From CAVSUB01 sp963730995 (GTDB lineage Bacteria > Acidobacteriota > Vicinamibacteria > Vicinamibacterales > 2-12-FULL-66-21), in NCBI GenBank assembly GCA_963730995.1, contig CAVSUB010000002.1, forward strand, positions 496,001-560,000: a DNA stretch of 64,000 bases, in the 5' to 3' direction. The translations under genes were made by a program, and so were the position numbers. The notes under the pieces are model-generated. The model was given only the letters and a program-made list of their open reading frames with translations. It was not told the DNA's origin and made no database searches. Shown in pieces: positions 43,615 to 52,368 of this stretch (its first letter is position 1; every line of letters begins with the position of its first letter).

Positions 43615-44835
43615 ATGATCAGGTACTCACCCTACTGGCTGGACACGTTTCCCAAATCCAAGCGGCCGACATACCCACGTTGGCGTGGCAACGCCGAAAC
43701 GAAGGTCGTGGTGATCGGCGGCGGTCTGACGGGCTGTGCCTGCGCCTACTCGATTGCCGGCGCCGGGATTCCGGTGATTCTGCTCGAGGCGGAGCGCGTC
43801 GGTGCCGCCGGGACTGCGGCATCCGCCGGATTGGTCCGCGAGGACTTCGACACATCCTTCGAGGCCACCGCACGCGCCCACGGACTTCGCAGCGCACGTT
43901 CCCTGTGGCAGGGTGCACGTCGAGCCTCCCTCGACTTCGCGGCGGCGCTGCGTCGCCTCCGCATCCGCTGCGATCTCGCTCCCCTGGAGCAACTACGTCT
44001 CTGCCGCGCTGAACCGGACGCGGTCCGGAGGCTGCGTCGCGAGTACCAGTCACGCCGCGATGCCGGCTTCGACCAGAGTTGGATTTCCGCCAGCGCATTT
44101 CGGCGCGAGGCGGCGCTCGACGCAGGAGCAGCGATCAAGTCGAGAGGCTTTTCGATCGATCCGTATCGCGCCTGCGTTGGCCTCGCGGCCGCTGCCGCGT
44201 CGCGGAAGGCTGGAATCTTCGAGCACTCGGCGGTCACGCGCGTTCGCGATCGGCGCAAATCGGTCGAAATCGTAACCTCGGCCGGGACCCTTCAGGCCGA
44301 CATCGTCATCGTCGCAACGAGCGCGCGGTTGCCTGACCTTCGCGCGCTGAGGCGTCACCTTCGCGCGCTGCACGGCTACGCCGTGGTGACCGATCCCCTC
44401 GCCGGGAGCGTCCGTCGGGAGCTCGGGAAGCGCGTCGCTGCCATCCAGGATGACGCTCAACCGCCTCATGCCGTTCGATGGTTGAAGGACGACCGGGTGC
44501 TGGTAACCGGCGGCGACCAACCCGCCCTGGCCCCACGCGCTCAGCCTCAGGCTTTGGCGCAGCGCACCGGCCAGCTGATGTACGAGCTGTCGGTCCTGTA
44601 TCCACCAATCTCCGGGACGATGCCGGCGTGGGCCTGGCATGCGGGATACGATGGAACGGCAGACGGCCTGCCGTATCTCGGGCTGCATCGCAATTTTCCC
44701 CGGCATTTCTTCGCGCTCGGGCAGGCTACTCACGGCGCCGGGGTTGCCTGGCTCGCCAGCCGGCTCGCCCTCCGCGCCGTGCAGGGCGCGCCGGAAAAAA
44801 ACGACTCGCTGTTCGGTTTCAGCCGTATCCTTTGA
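43615..44835 (+). CDS. FAD-dependent oxidoreductase (DAO family)
   Basis: 406 residues. The N-terminal dinucleotide-binding motif reads VVVIGGGLTGCACAYSIAGAG, split by the first helix, followed by ILLEAERVGAAGTAASAGLV. The C-terminal FAD contact region reads DGLPYLGLHRNFPRHFFALGQATHGAGVAW, cut across lines. It belongs to the glycine/D-amino-acid oxidase group; no covalent-FAD Cys is obvious. Soluble, substrate an amine or amino acid (family inference). The DUF1800 gene follows after 103 bases. Confidence 0.87.
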   Translation: MIRYSPYWLDTFPKSKRPTYPRWRGNAETKVVVIGGGLTGCACAYSIAGAGIPVILLEAERVGAAGTAASAGLVREDFDTSFEATARAHGLRSARSLWQGARRASLDFAAALRRLRIRCDLAPLEQLRLCRAEPDAVRRLRREYQSRRDAGFDQSWISASAFRREAALDAGAAIKSRGFSIDPYRACVGLAAAAASRKAGIFEHSAVTRVRDRRKSVEIVTSAGTLQADIVIVATSARLPDLRALRRHLRALHGYAVVTDPLAGSVRRELGKRVAAIQDDAQPPHAVRWLKDDRVLVTGGDQPALAPRAQPQALAQRTGQLMYELSVLYPPISGTMPAWAWHAGYDGTADGLPYLGLHRNFPRHFFALGQATHGAGVAWLASRLALRAVQGAPEKNDSLFGFSRIL

Positions 44836-44938
44836 CGGCCCGGCCTGTCTAAGCAGATGCACTCCGGGCGGAGTCCGGTATTCTCCTGCCCCGCGCGATC
44901 CAGGCCGTCATCGGCGACAGGCCTTCGGGAGCAGCCAC

Positions 44939-46405
44939 ATGGCCAGCCGACGGGAGCAGGAGATCGACCACATTCTTCGCCGCGCCGGATTTGGCGCGAC
45001 GCAGGAGGAAGTCGATATCTACGCCCGCCTTGCCTTCGGCGGTACGACCTTCGCCCTTGCCAGGCTGCTCTCCTACAAACAGATCGACGACACCGTTGAC
45101 GACAACATCGGCAAGCCAGGATACGTAGCGATCACCGCGCGAGGGGAGTTCCTCCCGACGGCGAACATCACCGACGCGCGTCAACGCTGGTTGTTCCGGA
45201 TGGTTCACACAGAGCGCCCTCTGCAGGAAAAGATGGCGCTGTTCTGGCACAACCACTTCGCGACCGGCTACACGAAGATCGCGGGTGAGCTCACCGCCAC
45301 TGAAGCGACGCGGGTTCTCGCGGCGAAGCCGACCGAGGATCCCGGCGGCGTCAAAGGTCAGCTCGAGTTGTTCCGCGAGCGTGCGCTGGGTAACTTCCGC
45401 GACCTGCTCGTCGCCGTCGCACAGGATCCGGCGATGCTCGTGTGGCTCGACGGGCGCTCGAACTTCCGCCGGCAACCGCAGGAGAACTTTGCGCGCGAGC
45501 TCATGGAGCTCTTCACGATGGGTGTCGGCACGTTTGCCGAGACAGACGTGTACGCGGGCGCGCGCGTGTTCACCGGGTGGAATCTCGCGCGGCCGGGCAG
45601 CGGCGCCGCGCAGCACTACGCGTTCAACTACAACCCGGCGGAGCACGAGACCACAGCCAAGGAATTCACGTTCCCGATTTACCCGGAAGGCGGCAAGACG
45701 ATTCCGGCGCGCGCGGCGGCGTCGGGCATGCAGGATGGGCTCGATCTCATCACCGCAGTCGCCCGCCATCCGGCGACAGGGCCGCGGCTCGCGCGCAAGC
45801 TGTACAACTTCTTCGTGAACGAAGTGGACGCGCCGGATGCGGGCTTGATCGACCAGATGGCCGGCGCGTACTACAACAGCGGCTTCGAGATGGAACCCGT
45901 GATGCGGGTGTTGCTCCTCTCACCGCAGTTCCGCGATCCGAGCAACTACTACAAGCGCTACAGCTGGCCGGTGGAGTTCGTGGTGCGGGCGCTCAAGGAA
46001 GTTGGATGGGCGGGGTTCTCCGTGAACGACGCTCTCAACCCGCTCATCAACATGGGGCAGCAGCTGTTCGAGCCGCCGGATGTGGCTGGTTGGGACCTTG
46101 GGCCCGGATGGTTTTCGAGCGGCGGAATGCTCGCGCGAATGAACTTCGCCGCGCAGCTCGCGACGAACCAGAAGTTCGCGCTTCGCGACCTCTCGCGCGG
46201 CCACGGCGACACGCAGGAGGAGCTGCTCGGCTACATGCTCGATCGGCTCACACCACCTGAGTACGACGCCGGTTCTTACGGCGCGCTCCTCGACTACGCG
46301 CGCGCTGGCGAGCCGAACTGGACGGGCAGCGACGCACAGCTCGCAACGAAGGCGGCCGGCCTGGCCCACTTGATCATCGGATCGGGCGACTACCAGTTGG
46401 TGTAG
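44939..46405 (+). CDS. DUF1800 protein
   Basis: 488 residues from ATG 44939. The upstream in-frame extension overlaps the oxidoreductase gene and lacks homology. Typical segments: ILRRAGFGATQEEVDIYARL, then RWLFRMVHTERPLQEKMALFWHNHFA, ENFARELMELFTMGVG, YAGARVFTGWN and FEPPDVAGWDLG. DUF1800 genes almost always sit directly before a DUF1501 gene, as here (gap 2). No signal peptide is apparent, so export could be by piggyback with the Tat-exported DUF1501 partner (inference). Function unknown; abundant in planctomycetes and acidobacteria. Confidence 0.93.
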   Translation: MASRREQEIDHILRRAGFGATQEEVDIYARLAFGGTTFALARLLSYKQIDDTVDDNIGKPGYVAITARGEFLPTANITDARQRWLFRMVHTERPLQEKMALFWHNHFATGYTKIAGELTATEATRVLAAKPTEDPGGVKGQLELFRERALGNFRDLLVAVAQDPAMLVWLDGRSNFRRQPQENFARELMELFTMGVGTFAETDVYAGARVFTGWNLARPGSGAAQHYAFNYNPAEHETTAKEFTFPIYPEGGKTIPARAAASGMQDGLDLITAVARHPATGPRLARKLYNFFVNEVDAPDAGLIDQMAGAYYNSGFEMEPVMRVLLLSPQFRDPSNYYKRYSWPVEFVVRALKEVGWAGFSVNDALNPLINMGQQLFEPPDVAGWDLGPGWFSSGGMLARMNFAAQLATNQKFALRDLSRGHGDTQEELLGYMLDRLTPPEYDAGSYGALLDYARAGEPNWTGSDAQLATKAAGLAHLIIGSGDYQLV

Positions 46406-46407
46406 GA

Positions 46408-47676
46408 ATGTCAATCACGAGACGTGAGTTCGTCAGGGGAGGCGTCGCGGCCTTCACGATGGGGTTTGCGGCCCCCGCGTTCCTGGCCGACATCGCCCAG
46501 GCGCAGGGCCGGTCGCGACGCAACCTCGTCGTGTTGTATCTGAGCGGCGGCAACGACTCGCTCAGCACCGTGATTCCCTACACCGACTCGCAGTACTACG
46601 CGAGGCGTCCGTCGATCGCGATTCCTGCGGCCAATGTGCTCCAGATCGGGACCGACCGGGGCGGCACGCCGCTAGGATTGAATCCGAGGCTCACCGGCCT
46701 TCGCACGATTTTCAATGCCGGCCGCCTCGCGATCATCCAGCGTACCGGCTACAACAACTCGAGCCGTTCGCACTTCCAGGGCACGGACATCTGGTCCACG
46801 GGCGATCCATCTTCTCCGCAGGGAACGGGATGGCTCGGGCGCTATCTCGATCTCCTGCCCGCACCGGTCGATCCGCTGACGGCCTGGTCCACGGTCCGCG
46901 AGACGCCGCGGACGCTGCTGGCGCGGACGGTCGGCGTTCCATCGATTCCGAGCGTCTCGGGCTACGCATTCGCGAGCCCCAACGGTGGAAGCGACGCGAC
47001 GGCTGCCAGAGCGTCGGCCACGCGCATCGCGTCGCACCTTCCGGTCGACAAGCCGCACCTTGCGTTCGTCAACTCCACGGCGCAGGCGGCATTTGCGACG
47101 CTCGATCGCGTCGCGCAGGTCAATACCTACCTGCCTACCGTCGCCTACAACCAGAACAACGCTCTTGCCCTCGCGCTTAGGGCGGTCGCCGGCGCGATGA
47201 ACAAGGGCGTCGGCACGAGGGTGTTCTGGGTACAGACGGGCGGCTACGATACCCACGCCGGCCAGAATCCGAATCAGGCGAACGGAACCTACACCACGCT
47301 GATGACGACGCTGAACGACGCGCTGTTGGCGTTCTACAACGACCTGTTGAACCAGGGACTGCTCGGGGACACGCTCGTGCTGCAGTTCTCCGAGTTCGGC
47401 CGGCGCATCACCGAGAATGCGAGCAACGGCACCGACCACGGTGCCGCGAGTGTAATGCTGGCCATGGGCGGTGGAGTGCGCGGGGGCATCTACGGCACCG
47501 CGCCGAATCTCCGGTCGGTCGCGGACAATCCGACGCTCGAGAACAACGGCGCCGACGTGCGATACGAGACAGACTTCCGGTCCGTCTACTCGCGTGTGAT
47601 CGAGGATTGGCTGGGCGCGAGCTCGCCGACGATCCTGGGGGGAGACTTCCGCAGCGGAGCGCCGGCGTTCCTGTAG
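46408..47676 (+). CDS. DUF1501 protein with Tat signal
   Basis: 422 residues. The N-terminus ITRREFVRGGVAAFTMGFAA carries a twin-arginine export signal. The body has a sulfatase/phosphatase-like fold pattern: VVLYLSGGNDSLSTVIPY, FWVQTGGYDTHAGQNPNQ, LVLQFSEFGRRITENASNG and DHGAASVMLAMGGGV. Predicted metal-site residues (Asn-Asp, Asp-His, Asp-His) are in place. It is exported folded, with the DUF1800 partner encoded 2 bases upstream. Function unknown. The following spacer holds a large nested hairpin. Confidence 0.93.
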   Translation: MSITRREFVRGGVAAFTMGFAAPAFLADIAQAQGRSRRNLVVLYLSGGNDSLSTVIPYTDSQYYARRPSIAIPAANVLQIGTDRGGTPLGLNPRLTGLRTIFNAGRLAIIQRTGYNNSSRSHFQGTDIWSTGDPSSPQGTGWLGRYLDLLPAPVDPLTAWSTVRETPRTLLARTVGVPSIPSVSGYAFASPNGGSDATAARASATRIASHLPVDKPHLAFVNSTAQAAFATLDRVAQVNTYLPTVAYNQNNALALALRAVAGAMNKGVGTRVFWVQTGGYDTHAGQNPNQANGTYTTLMTTLNDALLAFYNDLLNQGLLGDTLVLQFSEFGRRITENASNGTDHGAASVMLAMGGGVRGGIYGTAPNLRSVADNPTLENNGADVRYETDFRSVYSRVIEDWLGASSPTILGGDFRSGAPAFL

Positions 47677-47723
47677 TCGATTCGAGGCGCTCTGGACAAT
47701 TCGCGGCGCCACAAAGACCCTCA

Positions 47724-47976
47724 CAGGAGGACGGGAGGAGGGAGGAACTCGAAACTGGTAGCAGTCAACGGCAACTCGCGCCGCGTGAAACGCGGCTGGC
47801 CAAGACTGAGCGTCGGGAGGACGAGCATCCTCAGGACACAGGTGAGATGCTCGTCCTCCCGATGCTCAATCTTGGCCCTGCGCCCGCCTCCGGCGGGCGC
47901 GCGAGTTGCGGTTAGCGTCTATCGGTCTCCGAGTTCCTCCCCTCCTCCCATCCTCCTGTAGGGTTTTACTAGCCCC
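47724..47976. repeat. Nested inverted-repeat element, three concentric arm pairs
   Basis: It fills most of the 314-base spacer 47677-47990. Outer arms 47724-47755 and 47925-47958 are GGAGGA-type words. Middle arms are 47767-47781 and 47899-47913. Inner arms 47798-47829 and 47846-47877 pair at 30 of 32 positions. Small side hairpins (CCGCGTGAAACGCGG near 47781 and CGCCCGCCTCCGGCGGGCG near 47881) give a branched fold. The last 24 bases match 9286-9309 at 22 positions, so the element has at least one shared end elsewhere. Confidence 0.85.
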
Positions 47977-47990
47977 GAACGAGACCGCCT

Positions 47991-48923
47991 CTACTCCCCG
48001 AAGATTCCCCTGAACGCCTGGTAGATATCCGGATACCGGAAGTGATAACCAAGCGCCAGTGCTCGCGCCGGGATCACGCGCTGTCCGGCGAGTAGCGGCT
48101 CGGCAAGTTCCCCGAGGGCGATCCGCAACGCGACGCCAGGGACGGGCACCAGGCTTGGCCGATGAAGCGCGTGGCTGAGCGCGCGCGACAGCTCGCGGTT
48201 GGTGACGGGCTCAGGAGCCACTGCGTTGATCGGACCCTTCGCCTCTGGTGTCAGGACGATCCAGCGCACCATCTCCACCCAATCGAGACGATGAATCCAC
48301 GAGAAGTATTGCTGTCCTGATCCGATCTTGCCTCCGACGAAGAATCGAAAGGGCAGCATCATCCGCGGCAGCGCTCCGCCAGACCGCTCCAACGCGATAC
48401 CAGTACGGAGAAGGACCACGCGTGTGCCGGGCGATTCCGCGCGGCCCGCCTCCGCCTCCCAGTCCTTACAAAGGTCCGCGAGGAAACCGGTCCCGGGTGG
48501 GGACGATTCGGTGGACGGCCCGCTGTTCGAGCTCGCGTAGTAGTCCACGCCGCTCCCGCTCACGAACACGGCCGGCGGCTTCGCAGCGCTGAGAATCGCG
48601 GCGGCCAGGCTGCGAGTCGCGAGGATGCGGCCGTCGCGCAGGCGCGCTTTGCGCTGAGGGGTCCATCGGCCGCGATCCAGTGCGTCGCCGGACAGGTTGA
48701 CGATGGCATCTGCAGCCTCGAGGCGTGCAGCCCATGAACCGGTCTTGCCATCGGCTGTCCAGCCGACACGGGTTATGCCGGGGACCCCCGTTCCGGGGTC
48801 GTGCCGGGAGTCGCCGGACATCAGCGATCGTGTGAGCACGAGAACCTCGTGCCCCTCCTCCGCATATGCCTCGGCGAGCGGAGAACCGAGAAACCCGGTT
48901 CCGCCGGCGATGACGACTTTCAT
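47991..48923 (-). CDS. TIGR01777-family epimerase (SDR fold)
   Basis: 310 residues. The NAD(P)-binding start is MKVVIAGGTGFLGSPLAEAY, followed by AIVNLSGDALDRGRWTPQRKARLRDGRI, cut across lines, a hallmark of the YfcH/TIGR01777 group. FVSGSGVDYYASSN supplies the Ser-Tyr pair. The C-terminal DUF1731 domain is present (VPVPGVALRIALGELAEPLLAGQRVIPARAL). Soluble; substrate unknown. Confidence 0.93.
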   Translation of the reverse strand: MKVVIAGGTGFLGSPLAEAYAEEGHEVLVLTRSLMSGDSRHDPGTGVPGITRVGWTADGKTGSWAARLEAADAIVNLSGDALDRGRWTPQRKARLRDGRILATRSLAAAILSAAKPPAVFVSGSGVDYYASSNSGPSTESSPPGTGFLADLCKDWEAEAGRAESPGTRVVLLRTGIALERSGGALPRMMLPFRFFVGGKIGSGQQYFSWIHRLDWVEMVRWIVLTPEAKGPINAVAPEPVTNRELSRALSHALHRPSLVPVPGVALRIALGELAEPLLAGQRVIPARALALGYHFRYPDIYQAFRGIFGE

Positions 48924-49057
48924 CTCTTCACCATGCGTCTGTTAGTCCCTAACGTCTCGCGACGAGGATTCTGTAATCGATTTCCGCGAAGGGGCCGGTG
49001 GGCGAATGTGCCCCGGTCTTGTTAGACGGGTGAGGCGGGCAGATCAGTCGTTTTTAT

Positions 49058-50512
49058 TTACGGCCTCTGCTCGAGCATCCGCCGGCCGTCGTTCATGCCC
49101 TGCGCTCCGAGGAGAACCAGCAGGTCTCCTGGCTGACTCCGGCGCAGGGCCTCAGCGGCCGCGGTGTCGAGCGAATCGTGCCACACGAACCGGCGCCCGC
49201 GCTCGACAAAAGCCTGCCTTGCGGCATCGACTTCGGCGGCTGAGACGCGATCCGCCTCCGCCGTTCTGTCCGCCGCCGCCGTCACGATCAAGTGGCTCAC
49301 GCCGTGGACGAACGTGAGGTCGGAGAGGGCGAGCGCATTTCGACGGTTGATGTCCGCGCCGCGGCTGCCGCGGAGGGCATAGAGGACCATGATGGACCGC
49401 GCGGGCAGGAGCCGGACGACCTCGAACGTCGCACCGAAGCTGTCGGGGTGGGCCCCCGTGTCGTCGAGCACGTGCCGGCCGTCCACTTCATACCGTTCCA
49501 TGTGGCGTGGGAGCGGCCGGATGGTCGCGAGCACCTCGCGCGTCTTGTCGGGGTGAACTCCCGAGAGCAGCGCGTACGCCACCGCGAGCGCCGCGTTTCG
49601 CACGTATCCGCGACCGAGGAGCGCGCTCTGGAGACGGATGCCTCCAGGGCCGCGGATTGGTCTTCCTTCGATCCTGAAGCGTGCCCCGCTCCGATCCAGC
49701 ACCACATCCAGAACCCGAAGGTCACCACCGGAGGGCTCGAACGAGACACCAGCCGACCGCGCGCTGCCGGACGCCGCCGCCAGCTGTCGCGCCGCGAGAT
49801 TGTCGGCGTCGTAGGCGAGTGTCCCATCGGTGGATAGGTGATTCAGGAAGAGGCGTTTGGCGCCGACATAGTCGTCGTACGAGCGGTGAGAATCGATGTG
49901 CTCGCCTGGAAGGATTGCGCCGATGAGTCCCCCGCTGAACGTCAACCCCCGCACGCGGTCCATCCGCAGCGCGTGACTCGTGACTTCGACGATTATCGCC
50001 CGTGCGCCTTCCTGCGCGAGATGTCGGAGGCATCGGTGCATCTCTGGTGGAGCGGGTGTGGTCAGTCCCGTGCCCGAATCGCTGAAGCTGCCGTATCTGG
50101 CACCCAGCGACCCGATCACACCGGTCGGGTGTCCACCAGCCTCGAGCAATGCGCGAAGGATCTCGCTCGTGCTCGTCTTGCCGAACGTCGCCGTCAAGCC
50201 AATCAGCGTGAGCTGCGGCGGTGGCGACTCATACAGGCGCGCCGACAGATCCGCCAGGGCGATCCTGGCGGACGGGACGCGGATGCAGGGCACGCCGAGC
50301 GGCACGGCGCCCGCCCGCTCAACCACCACGGCCTCGGCACCCTGCGAGATCGCGTGGGGAATATAGGCGTGCCCGTCGAGGGCAGAGCCCGGAACGGCGA
50401 CGAAGAGCATGCCTCGCCTGATCCGACGGCTGTCTTCCGTGATCCCCGTAATCTCCGGATCGACGTCGTCTGGCGACATGGGAAGACCCCGCGCCAGCTC
50501 CGACAACCGCAT
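49058..50512 (-). CDS. Divergent MurE-like Mur ligase
   Basis: 484 residues from ATG 50512, with GGAGG upstream. MurE-type domains 1-3 are recognisable: ITGITEDSRRIRRGMLFVAVPG, ATP loop LIGLTATFGKTSTSEIL (usual form GTxGKTT), TTPAPPEMHRCL, EVTSHALRMDRVRGLTF and YDDYVGAKRLFLNHL (carbamylated Lys). Domain 3 differs from MurE: the VDYAHTPD motif reads DDTGAHPDSF, and I see no DNPR-type motif for the diaminopimelate. The gene is outside any dcw cluster. It may add a different amino acid or act on another substrate. Mur ligase fold is sure, product is not. Confidence 0.82.
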   Translation of the reverse strand: MRLSELARGLPMSPDDVDPEITGITEDSRRIRRGMLFVAVPGSALDGHAYIPHAISQGAEAVVVERAGAVPLGVPCIRVPSARIALADLSARLYESPPPQLTLIGLTATFGKTSTSEILRALLEAGGHPTGVIGSLGARYGSFSDSGTGLTTPAPPEMHRCLRHLAQEGARAIIVEVTSHALRMDRVRGLTFSGGLIGAILPGEHIDSHRSYDDYVGAKRLFLNHLSTDGTLAYDADNLAARQLAAASGSARSAGVSFEPSGGDLRVLDVVLDRSGARFRIEGRPIRGPGGIRLQSALLGRGYVRNAALAVAYALLSGVHPDKTREVLATIRPLPRHMERYEVDGRHVLDDTGAHPDSFGATFEVVRLLPARSIMVLYALRGSRGADINRRNALALSDLTFVHGVSHLIVTAAADRTAEADRVSAAEVDAARQAFVERGRRFVWHDSLDTAAAEALRRSQPGDLLVLLGAQGMNDGRRMLEQRP

Positions 50513-50689
50513 GCACCCTCCTGGGAGTGACTCGGGCACTGACGGGCCCTCGGGCGCATTGTAATTGATGAGCCAGCTTCCAGGTCATCTGGAGCTCTCG
50601 AATCGCGAGCTCGACCGGCCTAGCGGGATTGAGACGGATTTGTCGAGCTGAGGACCGCGTGGACTGAAGCCCATGAATGTAAGGGATGG

Positions 50690-51026
50690 AGAGGGCGGAG
50701 GAAACGGTTACGTCACAAACGAAGAAACGGAATCAACGGAGACGAAAACGGAGAAGGATCGCTGTCTCGGTACACGTTACGGGCGCGACGCCGGCGGAAT
50801 GCCGGCGTCCGGGTGAGAGGAGCGCCCGCAGACGCAAGCCACTGCCCGCATCCTCCTGGCTTGTGTCTGTGGGCGCTCCTCTCACCCGACCGCGCTACGC
50901 GCGGTCGCGCCCATGACGATCGAGATGTCGGGCATCGTACGACACGATCGCCTTCTTCTCCGTTTCGTCTCCGTTTGCCCCGTTCCTCCGTTTGTGAATC
51001 TTCTCCGTTGCCTCCGTCCCCCCCGT
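50690..51026. repeat. Nested inverted-repeat element with AACGGAGACGAA outer arms
   Basis: It fills most of the 522-base spacer 50513-51034. The outer left arm 50690-50765 (AACGGAGACGAAAACGGAG words) pairs with the outer right arm about 50945-51026. The inner arms 50811-50841 and 50857-50887 pair at 29 of 31 positions; both mismatches are G-T, so they are wobble pairs in a plus-strand RNA. Side hairpins GACGCCGGCGGAATGCCGGC (50788 on) and a GACCGCGCTACGCGCGGTC palindrome (50888 on) complete a branched fold. No gene is seen in the spacer. Confidence 0.85.
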
Positions 51027-51034
51027 CGCACGCT

Positions 51035-52354
51035 TTACGCGATCGACACGTCGGCTTCCGCCGCGCGCGCGGCGCGCCGTCCCTCGTCGACATCGACGAA
51101 CACCAGAACCGCCGCGCCGATCACGAAAAACAGGATCACGGAAAGGATCGCATTGCGGCTGGTTCCGCTGCGCTCGACGACCCAGGCAAAGACGGCGGGG
51201 CCCAGGATGCCGGCGTACCGCTCGAAGACGCCGAAGAATGCAAAGAACTCCGACGACTTGTGGCGCGGGATCATGCTGGCGAAGAGCGACCGGCTCAGCG
51301 CCTGCGTGCCGCCCTGCACCATGCCCACGAGCACCGCGAGTGCGAGGAACTCCGTGGCGTTCTTCATGAAATAGCCGAGGATCGTGATGCCGGCGTACAC
51401 GGCGAGTCCTGCAAAAACCGCGTGCTTTGCCCCGATTTTGCCCGCGATCGTGCCGAACAGGAAGGCGAACGGGACTCCGATGAACTGCGTGATGAGCAGC
51501 GCCAGAATCATGGCGCTGTCGTCGAGATTCAGCTCCGCCCCGTATGTCGTGGCCATCCGGATGATCGTCTGGATGCCGTCGTTATATAGAAGAAAGGCGA
51601 CCAGCAGCAGGAACGCCTGCCGGTAGCGTCGCAGCTCACGGAAGGTTTCGACAAGCCTCCTGGCGCCGGACGTCAGCGCGCTGCCGCGCGGTTTCTCGTC
51701 GGGCTCGATGCGCCGTGCCGGCTCCGGCACACTCCGGAAGAGGGGAATCGAGAACACGAGCCACCAGACGCCGACGCTCGCCAGCGAGAGACGGGTTCCG
51801 ACCCCCGCATCAGGAATGCCGAACAGCGCCGGCTTCTGAATCATGAGCAGGTTCACGGCCAGGAGCGCGCCGCCGCCCAGATATCCCACGGCATAGCCGG
51901 CTGACGAGACTCTGTCGAGCTCTCCCTCGCTCACCAGATGCGGCAGCAGTGACTCGTAGAAAACGATGCTCCCTGCGACGCCGACGTTGCCGATGACGAA
52001 CAGCACGAGCGCGAACATCCAGTCGCCGCTTTCGATCCAGTACATCGCGAGGGTCGCCACGACGCCGATGCCGAGAAAGACGGCGAGGAGCTTTTTCTTC
52101 GCCGCCGCGTAGTCGGCGACTGCGCCGAGCAGCGGCGCGACGATCGCGACGATGAGGATCGCGATTGTCGTGGCCCATGCGAACTTGCTGGTGGCCTCGG
52201 CCGGCGCCAGACCGAAGGCAGCGACTTTGTGGAAGTAGATAGGGAAGACTGCCGCGACGATGGTCGTCTGGAAAGCGGAGTTCGCCCAGTCGTACATCGC
52301 CCATGCGCGAAGGTCGCGGCGTCCAAGCCCCAGGCGGTCAAGCAATCGGAGCAT
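51035..52354 (-). CDS. MFS transporter (Atg22-like)
   Basis: 439 residues with about twelve membrane helices. The start region RRDLRAWAMYDWANSAFQTTIVAAVFPIYF, cut across lines, is the hallmark of the bacterial Atg22-like/UMF1 MFS group, whose members are linked to amino-acid or peptide efflux. A basic cytoplasmic loop separates the halves (about 195-235, RRIEPDEKPRGSALTSGARR). ATG 52354 lies 14 bases after the stop of the ATPase gene on the same strand; the longer frame to 52600 overlaps that gene. Substrate unknown. Confidence 0.87.
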   Translation of the reverse strand: MLRLLDRLGLGRRDLRAWAMYDWANSAFQTTIVAAVFPIYFHKVAAFGLAPAEATSKFAWATTIAILIVAIVAPLLGAVADYAAAKKKLLAVFLGIGVVATLAMYWIESGDWMFALVLFVIGNVGVAGSIVFYESLLPHLVSEGELDRVSSAGYAVGYLGGGALLAVNLLMIQKPALFGIPDAGVGTRLSLASVGVWWLVFSIPLFRSVPEPARRIEPDEKPRGSALTSGARRLVETFRELRRYRQAFLLLVAFLLYNDGIQTIIRMATTYGAELNLDDSAMILALLITQFIGVPFAFLFGTIAGKIGAKHAVFAGLAVYAGITILGYFMKNATEFLALAVLVGMVQGGTQALSRSLFASMIPRHKSSEFFAFFGVFERYAGILGPAVFAWVVERSGTSRNAILSVILFFVIGAAVLVFVDVDEGRRAARAAEADVSIA

Positions 52355-52368
52355 AAGACGCGATTCCG

